Origin: Mesostigma viride
Taxonomy: Eukaryota; Streptophyta; Mesostigmatophyceae; Mesostigmatales; Mesostigmataceae
Length of the DNA: 64,000 nucleotides
Assembly (NCBI GenBank): GCA_009746045.1
Contig: RPFO01000448.1
Span: forward strand, 4,468,391 to 4,532,390
Direction: 5' to 3'
Part shown: piece after piece, positions 1 to 10,041 of the stretch
Position numbering within the stretch: the first letter of the stretch is position 1
Layout: each line of letters begins with the position of its first letter
Notes under the pieces: generated by a model
Databases searched by the model: none
The model's input: the letters and a program-made list of their open reading frames with translations, nothing else
Told to the model about the DNA's origin: nothing
Program-made: the position numbers and the translations under genes

Positions 1-60
1 CCCTGCCCCTGCCCCTGCCCCTGCCCCTGCCCCTGCCCATGCCCCTGCTCCTGCCCCTGC
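1..60. repeat. CCCCTG hexanucleotide microsatellite
   Basis: The first 60 bases are about ten copies of a CCCCTG hexamer with two single-base changes near the end. The array begins at the window edge, so its true length is unknown. Confidence 0.9.
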
Positions 61-1147
61 CATCACCATTCTAACCACCACACAATACAAAAAGCAAGAA
101 GAAATCATAATAAACAAGCACAAAGTTGACTGCACATGCGACTGTACCAGTAGGCACGTAGCAAATTTTAGCTGCAGCTTCAATTTCAACTTCATTGCAA
201 TTGCAAGTGTGACTGCATGTGTAATTGCACTACCAATGCCTAATGCCCACTGCATGTGCCCAGTGCGAATGCAATTCAAAAGCAACATGCAATCGCAATT
301 ACAGCTGAAGCCGGCTATTAACATAGACATTTAAAGCAGTTGTTAACTGCAGAGACCCAATGAAAATGCAAATGCAATGAAAAAGCAACAGAAGTTGAAG
401 CCACTGCCACTCTACCTGCCGACAGTAACACCACCGCCAGCACCCACTCATATCCCAACGACAAGAATTGCCCAAAGCCAAGAATTACCCAAAGCCAGAC
501 ATACATTGGGACGCATAAGCAAACGGCAACGCAAGCGCACATGCAAATGTATACGCAAAGGCGAACGCAAACGCAAACGCAAACGCAAAAGCTCATGGCA
601 AATACGAGGGCCGAAAACAATCCAACTTCATCTAAATGTCCGAAATCCTCACGACGTTTCGATGCGCGCTTGAATGTCGAAGGCCTGCGCCGATTATCGA
701 TCATAAGTCGAATGTGTACATGTCGGCTTATGAGAACTGCTTTGCGACAGTATCACGTCAGGCCGTTCCTGTGCAGCCATTTTCCCTGTGCAGCGGGTGG
801 ACAACGTTCACTTTCCACATTATTCATGGCTATCAAAGTTAATTCTTACCGACCCCGGCTGCCATGGCCACTGGCCACGCATATCAAGTTCAGGTATTCC
901 CGACCTGTAGCGCAGCAGATTTCTGTCGGAAGGCATCCTAAGCATCGTGATAAAAGAAATCCGAACAATAGACATTCATGCTGCATCTAAGGACATTATG
1001 GCATTTGTATATACTGCAAGTACATGTATCGACATTGCCGTGATTGCTAACCCCGACTCACCATGAACAGGAACTTTCCCTCTGCCTCCATGAAATGTAC
1101 TTCGTGAAATGTAATGCAATACATATGATGTACTACGATGATAATCA
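61..1147. other. No gene recognised; low-complexity DNA
   Basis: This stretch holds only short overlapping reading frames without family resemblance. Around 560-600 there is a short run of CGCAAA/CGCAAG hexamers that translates as Lys/Arg repeats, which I read as low complexity rather than coding. Confidence 0.5.
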
Positions 1148-1762
1148 TCCCAGCAAAGCCATAGCACACCTTCCGTTTCGACCGCCATGTCGGCCACTAG
1201 TCCGGATAGCTCAATGTGCACCTGACCTTGACACTATTTGCACAAACAGCCACAATTTTGCAAGCAAGAAGACATGGCTACCTCGGCATTTCGTGAAATG
1301 TACTTCGTGAAATGCACTCCGTGAAATGTACTAAGGAACGTGATTGGCCGGCGTTCGCTCGCCAAATCTGGCAAAATGTACTAAGGCACGTGATTGGTCT
1401 CGCAAAATGTACTAAGGAACGTGATTGGCCGGCGTTGATTTTGTAGGGAATTTTAATTGCAGCAAACAGAATCAATTCTGACCAATCACGTTCCTTAGTA
1501 CATTTTGCGAGACCAATCACGTGCCTTAGTACATTTTGCCAGATTTGGCGAGCGAACGCCGGCCAATCACGTTCCTTAGTACATTTCACGGAGTGCATTT
1601 CACGAAGTACATTTCATGAAATGCCGAGGTAGCCATGTCTTCTTGCTTGCAAAATTGTTGCTGTTTGTGCGATTAGTGTTAAGGTCAGGTGCACATGGAG
1701 CTATCCGGACTAGTGGCCGACATGGCGGTCGAAACGGAAGGTGTGCTATGGCTTTGCTGGGA
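1148..1762. repeat. Long inverted repeat (about 285-bp arms, short loop)
   Basis: The left arm (about 1148-1435) is nearly the perfect reverse complement of the right arm (about 1478-1762), with a loop of roughly 40 bp. Each inner arm carries three tandem copies of a unit containing GTACTAAGGAACGTGATTGG or a close variant. The right arm runs into the 5' part of the reading frame at 1689-2123, so the left arm is an inverted copy of that gene's start. It may be the terminal repeat of a transposon or a fold-back duplication; both are inference. Confidence 0.85.
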
Positions 1763-2335
1763 CATAATCGTGGCTATCTGCTTCCTGGCTTTCGCTATCA
1801 TGGTGATGGGACACCATGGGAAGCGCAAGTTCGCAGCCATAGTGCTAAGCGGCAGCACCCATGCCGGCAGCCTAGTGACCGACGAGACGTTCGACTGTAA
1901 GTGCGGCCACGAGTGCATGAAGCCCATTAGAATATCACATCTCCAGGCATTGCGAAGCGCCTGGTTTTCGCCCGGGCGGAAGCAAGAGGACAGGAAGGCG
2001 GCGATAAAGCAGCTGCTGCACCAGGGGGGGTACGACGCCATAATCACGATGTCGTCATCTACTCGTCACAAGTTCGTTGCGCTGGTTTTCGGTTCGTTCT
2101 CGACGGGGGAGTCAAGGATATGAACACAGGGTTTGTGACCCCTTTTCACTTTCGCGTTTGCGAGGCGGCCTTCAGGCACTGCCTGAAAATTAGCAACCAC
2201 GTTTGGAACTCGTCGGACCACCTGTGAAACTAATCACATTTGATGATGTGCTGGCGGGCCTGGGCATCGCATTTGAGCATTACTTCGAGCAGGGCTCGAC
2301 AAGCTCGATGCGCCAACTCAACCGGAAGAAGCCCT
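1689..2335 (+). pseudogene. Transposase-like N-terminal fragment, broken
   Basis: An open frame runs from the ATG at 1689 to a stop at 2121-2123. It has one hydrophobic stretch (about residues 24-41), then a Cys-rich motif beginning CKCGHEC and a helix with an invariant-looking Arg. Coding similarity seems to continue in another frame through about 2230, with a peptide containing VCEAAFRHCL and ISNHVWNS. This layout (Cys cluster, Arg/aromatic helix, then a VC..AF...L.IS block) recalls the N-terminal module of DDE-type transposase genes in plants, animals and algae. No DDE catalytic core is visible. The frame break suggests a dead copy. The family assignment is tentative. The inverted repeat at its 5' end supports a mobile origin. 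Confidence 0.35.
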
Positions 2336-2658
2336 AAGCTGCGGTAAGACATATATTTGTGTGGATGGCTCTTGATATCATGCTGAATTTCTAGTCTTCT
2401 CTAGGTGGACAGTTCATGTGCAGCCATACAGGTCATCCATGTGTGTTTTAACCATGTTGCATGTGCCACAGATATTATGAGCAGTATTTACTAAGTGTGC
2501 TGGAGTCGTTGTTGCATGCTTGTTGTATTTCATAGTTCACGCCTGCATGAACGCATCGTTGATACTAATGATTATTCATATTGCATGACTGTTCTATTGG
2601 GGACGCCGCGCTTGATGTCACAACGTGGCCGAAAGGGTGCATCCACCGCTGACGGCCG
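2336..2658. other. Intergenic, nothing recognised
   Basis: About 320 bp with no sustained reading frame and no repeat that I can identify. It separates the broken transposase-like fragment from the GC-rich start of the next reading frame. Confidence 0.4.
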
Positions 2659-4377
2659 GTGGGTGAAATCGATGGACGCATTTCCGAAGAAGCCAGCCGC
2701 GGGCCACACCCATGGCGCGGGCGTGGGCGGGCGGGGGCGGGGGCGGGGGAGAAGGCGCGGGTGCGGGCGCGGGCGCCACCCAAGGCGCGGGCGCGGGCGC
2801 GGGCCCGGGCGGGGGCGGGGGCGGGGCGGGGGCGCAGGCGCCGGCGCGGGTGCGGGCGCGGGCGCCACCCAAGGCGCGCGCGCGGGCGCGGGCGGGGTGG
2901 GGGCGCAGGCGCCGGCGCGGGTGCGGGCGCGGGCGCCACCGCCGACTTGGATGATGAGCCAGCAACCGAAGCCGAGAGGGAGAGGCACCGCTCTTCGAAG
3001 GTGTTCGATCTCGAAGTGTTTTGGGGCCCGGATATGACCGTGTATGTCCGCTGGCGCCTAGCCGCATCGGAGACGTTGGTAAATGCACCGGTGAACAAGT
3101 GGCAGCCCACAGGGCCTAATGGCGAGGCTTGTGACGGGGTCACGCCCATTGGGTACACCCCGCAGGGAGATCCTGTCTATGGGTGCCTCCTCATAGAGCG
3201 TGGCAAGGCCCCCAAAGGAAGTCCTGGTCTAGTGCCGCTTTTTGAATGGGACGAGGGCGGTGCCAGGAGATGTACCTGCGCTAGCCTTCACAGCCTTTTT
3301 CCTGACATCGTCGCCGCTGAGAAGCAGCAGTTGCTGGACGGATGGATTGAGCAGGTGCCAAAGTCCGTGGAGGATGTGCGTGCCAACAACGAGAATCTGT
3401 TCGACATCATGGAGCAAAAGCTCAAAGAGAAGCGTGAACTGCAAGCGAACAAGGCGGTACCCTTACCGCTGCGATCTGCAGGCGACCAGTCGGTTGCGCG
3501 GGCAACACGAGCACTGAGGCTGCCCATAAAACAAGTCATCTCACACGTCGCTTGCCCTGCCCGCGAGATTCAAGCGCAGATCAACCGCGCATGTGCGCCC
3601 GCTGCGCGAGGGAGCACATCAACGGCAACGCCCGCTTTGCGCACACTGATTTCCGGCAGGCACACCTTCAAGGTGAATGGAAGCCTCATACGACGCAGCG
3701 ACCTACTCGTTGTTAAGCGGCCAGCCGTCACCTGCGGGCAGGGAATGCCGTGGGCACCACACATGCTGGTGAAGGTCCTTGATCTGGAAGGCGATCGCAC
3801 GGAGCGTGACAGCATTGTCGCCTCTCCTTACTACGCACCGTCGTGGACGGGCCAGTTTTCTAGAGTGACATTAGGTGGCGGCAGCGCAGGGATGACGGTC
3901 CCCATTTCTGATGTACACCTGCAGCACTGGACAGTGGGCGGTACGGCAGAGGTGCACCAGCCTGAGCTGATCAGTACCGGCAAACTGTCAGCTGCCACGG
4001 TGGCGGCGTTGAAAGAGCACCCGCAGATTGACTTTGAGCATTACAAGACTGCCACCGCCGCCAGGGCAGCAGCAAAGGATGACTGCAATGCCTACTTTGC
4101 CGAGCATGGAGCACGTGCGCTTATCGGGATGCGCCTGTGTGCCCTGTTTCCGGGGATAGCGAGGAAGAGGGAGCGCTTCCATGGCTGGGTCACTAAGGTT
4201 CAGGAAAGGGGAGGTCACCTGCTCATCAAGGCGATGTGGGCTGATGGGCAGTATGAGGACTATCATGCCCTGGCGGAGGTGACGCAGTTCGTGTGCGGCT
4301 GCCCACACCCAGTCGAGGCATTTGGCCGCGCTCGCTTCTTTCCACAGGAGCTAGGCTGGCACCGTGAACGCAGGTGA
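2659..4377 (+). CDS. Hypothetical 572-aa protein with Gly/Ala/Arg-rich N-terminus
   Basis: A single uninterrupted 572-codon frame. Residues about 15-95 are a Gly/Ala/Arg low-complexity tract encoded by GGGCGCGGGCGC-type repeats (2710-2940); this DNA is open in several frames, so the ATG at 2659 is not secure and translation could begin later. From about residue 97 the protein looks globular, with mixed composition, a charged helix near residues 248-265 (FDIMEQKLKEKRELQ) and a C-terminal half with WVTKVQERGG and ADGQYEDYHALAEV that could be a small beta-barrel (Tudor/SH3-like). That last point is a guess. I do not recognise the family. The frame lies between a transposase relic and a satellite, so it may be a second gene of a mobile element. 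A Glu/Gly-rich tract (4431-4570) overlaps and follows the stop in another frame. Confidence 0.5.
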   Translation: MGEIDGRISEEASRGPHPWRGRGRAGAGAGEKARVRARAPPKARARARARAGAGAGRGRRRRRGCGRGRHPRRARGRGRGGGAGAGAGAGAGATADLDDEPATEAERERHRSSKVFDLEVFWGPDMTVYVRWRLAASETLVNAPVNKWQPTGPNGEACDGVTPIGYTPQGDPVYGCLLIERGKAPKGSPGLVPLFEWDEGGARRCTCASLHSLFPDIVAAEKQQLLDGWIEQVPKSVEDVRANNENLFDIMEQKLKEKRELQANKAVPLPLRSAGDQSVARATRALRLPIKQVISHVACPAREIQAQINRACAPAARGSTSTATPALRTLISGRHTFKVNGSLIRRSDLLVVKRPAVTCGQGMPWAPHMLVKVLDLEGDRTERDSIVASPYYAPSWTGQFSRVTLGGGSAGMTVPISDVHLQHWTVGGTAEVHQPELISTGKLSAATVAALKEHPQIDFEHYKTATAARAAAKDDCNAYFAEHGARALIGMRLCALFPGIARKRERFHGWVTKVQERGGHLLIKAMWADGQYEDYHALAEVTQFVCGCPHPVEAFGRARFFPQELGWHRERR

Positions 4378-4430
4378 TGGCACCCACATAGACGATGCCG
4401 TCCCTGCTGTGCACAGTGACAGTGAAGGCG

Positions 4431-4575
4431 GGGAGGAGGAGGAAGAGGGAGAGGAAGAGGGGGAGGAAGAGGGGGAGGAGGAGGGAGGAGGAGGGAGAGG
4501 GGGAGGGAGAGGGGAGGGAGAATGGGAGGGGGAGGGGGAGGAGGAAGAGGGAGAGGGAGAGGGAGAGGAGGATGC
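4431..4575. repeat. GGAGGA/GGGAGA purine tract
   Basis: A 145-bp, almost pure purine tract of GAGGAG and GGGAGA units directly after the 572-codon frame. It is open in several frames (Glu/Gly or Arg/Lys-rich on one strand, Pro/Ser-rich on the other), so open length is not evidence of coding here. Confidence 0.85.
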
Positions 4576-4599
4576 GGAATGGGAGCCGGGGATGACTGG

Positions 4600-5030
4600 T
4601 AGATGAGACGGTGCCATCTACCGGCGCATGGAATGAAGTGGTAGACAAGTTTACTCATGGTTGTCGGCAAGTAGAGCATGCACGCCTGGCCTAGTTGCAT
4701 TTAAATCAATGAGTTGAGTTTGGAGAGGCTGCATTTAGCTTGGATGAAGAATGTGTTAGCATGGCCAAACTTTTATGGCTTGTAGCCAAATCCTCTTGGG
4801 GTATGTGCACAGTGTACTAGCGGTGTGCAATTGCGAGGATTCCTGTCTTGTAGCGTTGTGGCCTCTCACCCTGCAGCCTGGTAGATGTGTTGGCATGCAG
4901 CCACCCATCATTGGTCATCCGATCTGGTGTGATTTGCATTTGCACACCTTGTATTAAGGCCATGATATGATGATGTCTTGTTACTTTTAATGTGTATATG
5001 CGAAAAGAGGCATAATATGCTTGTATATAG
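4600..5030. other. No gene seen
   Basis: AT-richer DNA between the purine tract and the satellite. No sustained frame, no LTR and no tRNA was found. Confidence 0.4.
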
Positions 5031-5790
5031 TGCTAGCAAATGTCACTACCTTTACCTATGCCTGACCTTACAAGTTGAGGATGGTCTAATGTAGTGGCAA
5101 ACAGGTTATTTACAACAATTCACAGTTTTCTGACATAGTTTGAGGCAACTATACTTACCAAAATGCTTGTTGAAGAAGGCAAAAAATGCACCATTTATGC
5201 TAGCAAACGTCACTATTTTGAGATCAAACTGGGCCCAAACTTGGCCCATGGTCTAATCTAGTGGTGTTTAGGTTGCTTCCAACATTTCATAGCTTTCTGA
5301 CATAGTTTAATATTGTTTAGTTAGTAGCTTACACTGAGCAAAATGCTTGAAAATGGCAAAAAATGCACCATTTATGCTAGCAAACGTCACTATTTTGACG
5401 TCAGACTGAGCCCAAACTTGGCCCATGGTCTAATCTAGTGGTGTTTAGGTTGCTTACAATATTTCATAGCTTTATGACGTAGTTTGATATTGTTTAGTAG
5501 CTTACACTGAGCAAAATGCTTGAAAATGGCAAAAAATGCAGTATTTATGCTAGCAAACGTCACTATTTTGAGTTCAGATTGACCCCAAACTTTGTGCATG
5601 GTCTATTCTAGTGGTAATTAGGTTGCTTGCAAATATCCATGATGGTTTGACGTGACTTAGTACTGTTTCCTATTTATTACTATTTAATTTAACAAAAAAT
5701 GACAAAAATGTACCTTTATTGCTAGCAAATGTCACCAAGATGACGTCCGATCAATACCAAACTTTGTACGAGGTCTATTTTGGTTGCAAA
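5030..5790. repeat. Satellite, about 175-bp unit, roughly four copies
   Basis: The phrase GCTAGCAAACGTCACTATTT and its neighbour AAAATGGCAAAAAATGCA recur near 5190, 5370 and 5545. Degenerate copies lie near 5035 and 5720. Between them the text TGGTCTAATCTAGTGGTGTTT also repeats in phase, which gives a unit of about 175 bp. The copies become more divergent toward both ends. The array ends where the copia-like element at 5.9 kb becomes recognisable. Confidence 0.8.
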
Positions 5791-5975
5791 CGTCATGCAT
5801 GACAATTTTCAGCATAAAAAGACAAACTTCGGTACGAAGTACATTTTGCGTGCTGGAGTACATTCTTAATGGCTGGTAGGGGATCTTGCTCGATCGTTTT
5901 CAGTTGCTTCCAGATGAGGCGATACACGCGATAGAGGTTCATCGGGTGCACTCGCTGATCGAGGGGCGTCTTAGG

Positions 5976-7763
5976 ATGCAGCTCCCACTGGTTCAGGTGG
6001 CGGTTTGGCTGTACTGTTTCGCCAATCGGCCGAGGCACAACCCCGGCACTGTTGATCAGTGGGCGTCCAGGCAGCGCCAGAGAGAGGCGCTGCGCGTGGT
6101 CTCCAGACCAGAGATCGCGCTGACTCCGTTGCCAGCGTGGCCCCAAGTCACGCCAGTTGGCTGGGGCCCGGATAGGCGTGAGGCGGCTGCGATGCCGCCT
6201 GCGACGGGGCGCGGGGCGGCAGAAGCCCCCAACACGCCCATGGGTGGTGAAGCCACCCAGGACCCTCTGGCAGGTCAGAGGGTCCAACCTCAGCCGCAGG
6301 CTCCCCCGCCCAGCGTGGGGGGCCAGGTGGCTGAGGAGGCCACCGGGGTCGCAGGGACCCCGGCGGCGACACAAGCGCCCGGGGTCGCAGGGACCCCGGC
6401 AGCGACGCCGGCGCCTCCGGCGCTGGCGGGGGATGCAGCCCCCATGGAGGGTGTCACGGGCACCTCCAGCGGCTCTGGGGGGCAGGCCCCCTCTAGTCGC
6501 AACAAGGACAAGTCCCTGGCAGGGCCGGAGGGGCCCCAGGGTCCCACCGCAGCTGGGCAGCAACCAGCACTGCTGGAGGGCGACCTGCAAGGTCGCGACT
6601 TCATCACCCTGGGTGATGAGGCCGTGTGGCGTGCCATACAGACAGCCACAGCCTCCTTCCGTGGGCTGGCCGACAGGAGCCAGCAGATGCACGTCGCGGA
6701 GGCGGGCAGCCTGGTGTGTGCAATCATCACGCACATCCTGGGCCTGCCCAACCTCCAAGCGGGCACACGTAGGGTGTGCGACGACCTGCTGCCTGCCCTG
6801 CAGGCTCTCCTCTCAGGGAGGAGGGTGCAGGGCAGCAGGGTGCGTCTGGTGCGTTTGCTGGAGCTCCTGCACAACGCCATCCTGAGAGGGGCGGGTAGGT
6901 GGCTAACTCTGCCTACCTGGTTGCATCATGATCTTACTAACCCTACTGACGATGAAGTGTCCCTCTCTCCCACCTTCCATGATTGGGAGGAGGCCCGCAG
7001 CAGGAGGCGGGAAGTGACACACACTCACACCCCCACCCAGCCCACCCCTATGTTGTCTAACCCTCCTACACAGCCCATGTTTGCCCATCCTGCTCAGCTC
7101 ACTCAAGTAGCACTTCCCTCTCAGCAGGTCTCTCCTGTGAATGCTGCAGCAGCAACACCATCTTCTCCCTCTCCCCCTGCATCCCCCTCTAGGTTGCCCA
7201 CTTACAATGAAAACCGTCCTGTGGATAGGATTAATGTCAGGGGGCTGCCTGAGGGGTATACTAGGGAGCAGGGGAATCATGCACTTCTCTCTCTGCAGCT
7301 GGCTAGGGAGGAACTGAATGTCAAGAATTGGTTTGGATCTCTCATGCAGGGGGATTTCTACCATCAGTCCTCTTCTCAGATTCAGAATCTCATTCTTGTC
7401 TTCCAGCGTAGGTATCCCAAGTGGCAGGACACGCAGGCTAGGGCAGTTTGGGAGGCTTTCATGAAGGAGCTAACTGACCTCCTCTCCACCCCCTCATCTG
7501 TGGACATATATGGGGCATTCAGGTGGGTAGAGGAATACAGGGTCACATCAGTGGACTATGTGGCTGAGACAAAGAAATATGAGCTAGCCATCAAAGCACG
7601 TCCTGATGTCCAGCAGCTAGATCACAAGTTCTTGCTGCGTTCTTCCTTGAGAAACTCAAACTTGACAAAAACACCTACGCTATGCTTGCCACAGGATGGC
7701 AAAGTACTGGGAGGACATGAAGGAGGCATTGGATTATATCAAGCTGGCCTTGGCTCCCCTTAG
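5976..7763 (+). pseudogene. Gag-like protein of element 1
   Basis: This frame opens at 5886 and its first in-frame ATG is at 5976. Residues about 50-210 are Pro/Gly/Ala/Thr-rich with repeated GVAGTPAAT-type units (6345-6410). A more conserved-looking segment follows about 6600-6890. The last 170 residues, containing NWFGSLMQGDFYHQ and FQRRYPKWQDTQARAVWEAFM, look like a retrotransposon capsid helical region. Near 7640 the capsid reading moves to another frame (FFLEKLKLDKNTYAMLATGW in frame at 7640-7700), then to the frame of the next entry. Two shifts within about 60 bp imply either decay or assembly indels. No database comparison was possible. Confidence 0.55.
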
Positions 7764-8010
7764 CCAGGGGGCCATGGGCACCTCTGTAAAGAGGGTCAGG
7801 GGGGAAGAGAGGGAGGAGGAGGATAGGGAGAGGGAAGACAGGAGCAAGAGACCTGTCACTATGGCAGAAGTCAAGTCCCTGCTGGGACAAATGTTTAAGG
7901 GCAAGGGCAAGGGCAAGGGCAAGGGCAAGGGCAGGGGCTGGGGCAAGGGCAAGGGTAAGGGGCAGTCTCCCTCCAAGGGGGGCAGCTCCAGCAACAACAA
8001 CAACAACAGT

Positions 8011-8052
<42 letters not shown>

Positions 8053-10041
8053 AACAACAACAACAACAAGAAGCAGGACAAGGAGGACAAGTCTTCTCAG
8101 CGGTGCACCCGCTGTGGCATGAAGTACCACCTGCGGCCCACCTGCCGCAAGAACGTGGACGAGCTGGGGCATTTGGACGTCCTGTGCCACAAGTGCCACG
8201 GGCCGCCCCACGGTGACCCCAAGGACTGCAAGCGGCCTCCTTACGGCAAGAAGTGTGAGTCTCCCTCTCATGCTGGCTTGAGTGTGCCTGCTTCACCTCT
8301 TTCATCTGCATGCCCCACTGTCAGAGCAGTGAGCAGTTCTGGAAAGGTGCTACAGCTGGTTTCAGAAGATTATGTCTCTAAACCAACCTTCACATCTATG
8401 GTTCCCAAGGTGTGCAGAGTGTCCCCAGCAGAGGATGCTCAGATCAGTTTTCAGGAGCTTGCTTTGCAGTTGCATTTCCTTTATGGGCATGAAGTGAGTG
8501 CAGAGGTGGTGGCAGCAGCAATAGGGGGGGCAGCACTCAGACGTGCATGCCAGGTGGTCAGATCCCACTGCCAGCATTGTCAGTTCAATGCACCCAAACC
8601 CCCTAAGTGGCATGTAGCTACCCCACCTAAGAGCAAGGGCAGGGTGGTAGGAGATGTCTTTCATATCAAAGGACAATCTTACTTGGCACTTAAAGATGCA
8701 TGGTCAAGGTACACAACCATTGAACCATTACCTGGAATGGACAAGACACAGTTGCTCAGGGCTCTCTTGATTGCTCAGGCCAGGTACTACCCTGTGGAGG
8801 CATTGTTACTGGATCAGCAGTTCACATGTCTTGCCAATGAACCAGGGTGTGAGGCTATTGATCTGGCTGGGCTAGAAGATCATGAGAGGCAAGGCATTAT
8901 TGAAAGGGCCATCAGGTCCATTAAAACCCTTGTAGCCAAAGAAGATGGCAATCTGCTGGCTGACAGTGGGTCCTATGCTGACAGAGCTCTGTGGTCCACC
9001 AGGTTGTGCCAAGTCCTCAACAGGAGGCCACTCATGAAAACCCCACAAGGGGTGGTCATTACACCAGATGGATTGCATGCAGGCATTTATCCACCTGAGG
9101 TACTAGCCCTCTACAACGCACAGCGAGCACAGACAGCTAGCAGGTTAGCTGTCAAGGATGCAAAGCATCCACGTCCCACCTTCAGAGAAGGGGATCAGGT
9201 CCTATTCTACAAGGAGTCGGGACTAGGCAAGGTGGGTACCTGGCATGGGCCAGCCACCATCCTAAAGTTTAACACCACTGGCAGGACAGTGTTAGTTAAA
9301 CACAATGACACGGGAAAAATTCACAGGTGTTCACCTCACAGGATGAAATTGTATTTTCCAACTGTGTCAGACGTGGCAGAGGAGGAAGAGCTGTTGGCCG
9401 ACAGCCCTGTACAGTTGCCTGGCATCCCAGCGTTGCCCAGTGAGTGGTTGTTTGGAACACCCACTGGTGAGTGTGAGAGCCACACCCACTGTGACACCCA
9501 GGTCACCCTTGATGATTGCAGGCAGTCACTGCAGGATTGGCCCCCTGCAGCAGAGGGTCACATTGGCAAAACAGGTGATCAGCAACCTATCACCTCTACA
9601 AGTGTGAACATAGCTCAGCCACTAGCTGCACCTTCCAAACGCAGCCTAGCAGACGCTGTTCGCATTTTACAAGCAGCTCATAGAGCCAAAGCTCAAACTG
9701 CTGCAGGATCAGCTAAGGTGGGGAAGGTTGGGCAGAATGACAATAGCCCATTTATGGTTGCAGTGGACACACAAGCCCAGGTCAGCATTATCAGTGCCCT
9801 GGCTGTGCCCCATTTGCCTTTGGAACCTTCACCCTGGCACCATGTGGCTGATTTCTCAGGGCAGTCATCCCTCAAGGTATTAGGTCAGGTCATGTTGACT
9901 ATACTGGTATCCCCACTCCTTTTCAGGTCTTGGAAGGTTATAAAGGGAATGCTTTATTGGGGGATCCTTTTCTCTGTTACCCTGGTGTCCTCATATCCAG
10001 TGATAGACTATCCATCCAGGACATGGGTGGTGTTGATCTGA
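7696..10041 (+). pseudogene. Zinc knuckle, integrase and protease region of element 1
   Basis: The frame starts with the end of a capsid-like region, then a Lys/Gly tract (7895-7960) and about 25 Asn codons from an AAC repeat (7993-8070). Two zinc knuckles follow: CTRCGMKYHLRPTC fits CX2CX4HX4C, and CHKCHGPPHGDPKDC resembles it. An integrase follows with an H/C zinc-binding segment (LHFLYGH to CQHC, about 8470-8580) and candidate catalytic residues Asp in GDVFHIKG (8653), Asp in LLLDQQ (8812) and Glu in GIIERAIRS (8902). A C-terminal SH3-like stretch contains GDQVLFYKES and WHGPATI. Near 9766 VAVDTQAQVSII resembles a retropepsin active site with Gln in place of the usual Gly/Ala. The frame must change near 9903 to reach the rest of the protease (GNALLGDPFL). 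Confidence 0.6.

Noticed and set aside
2565-3158. Minus-strand Pro/Ala/Arg-rich frames opposite the 572-codon frame
   Set aside because: They only mirror the GC-rich tract; the non-repetitive part is open over a longer span on the plus strand.
4226-4700. Minus-strand Leu/Pro/Ser-rich frames
   Set aside because: They are translations of the purine tract complement.
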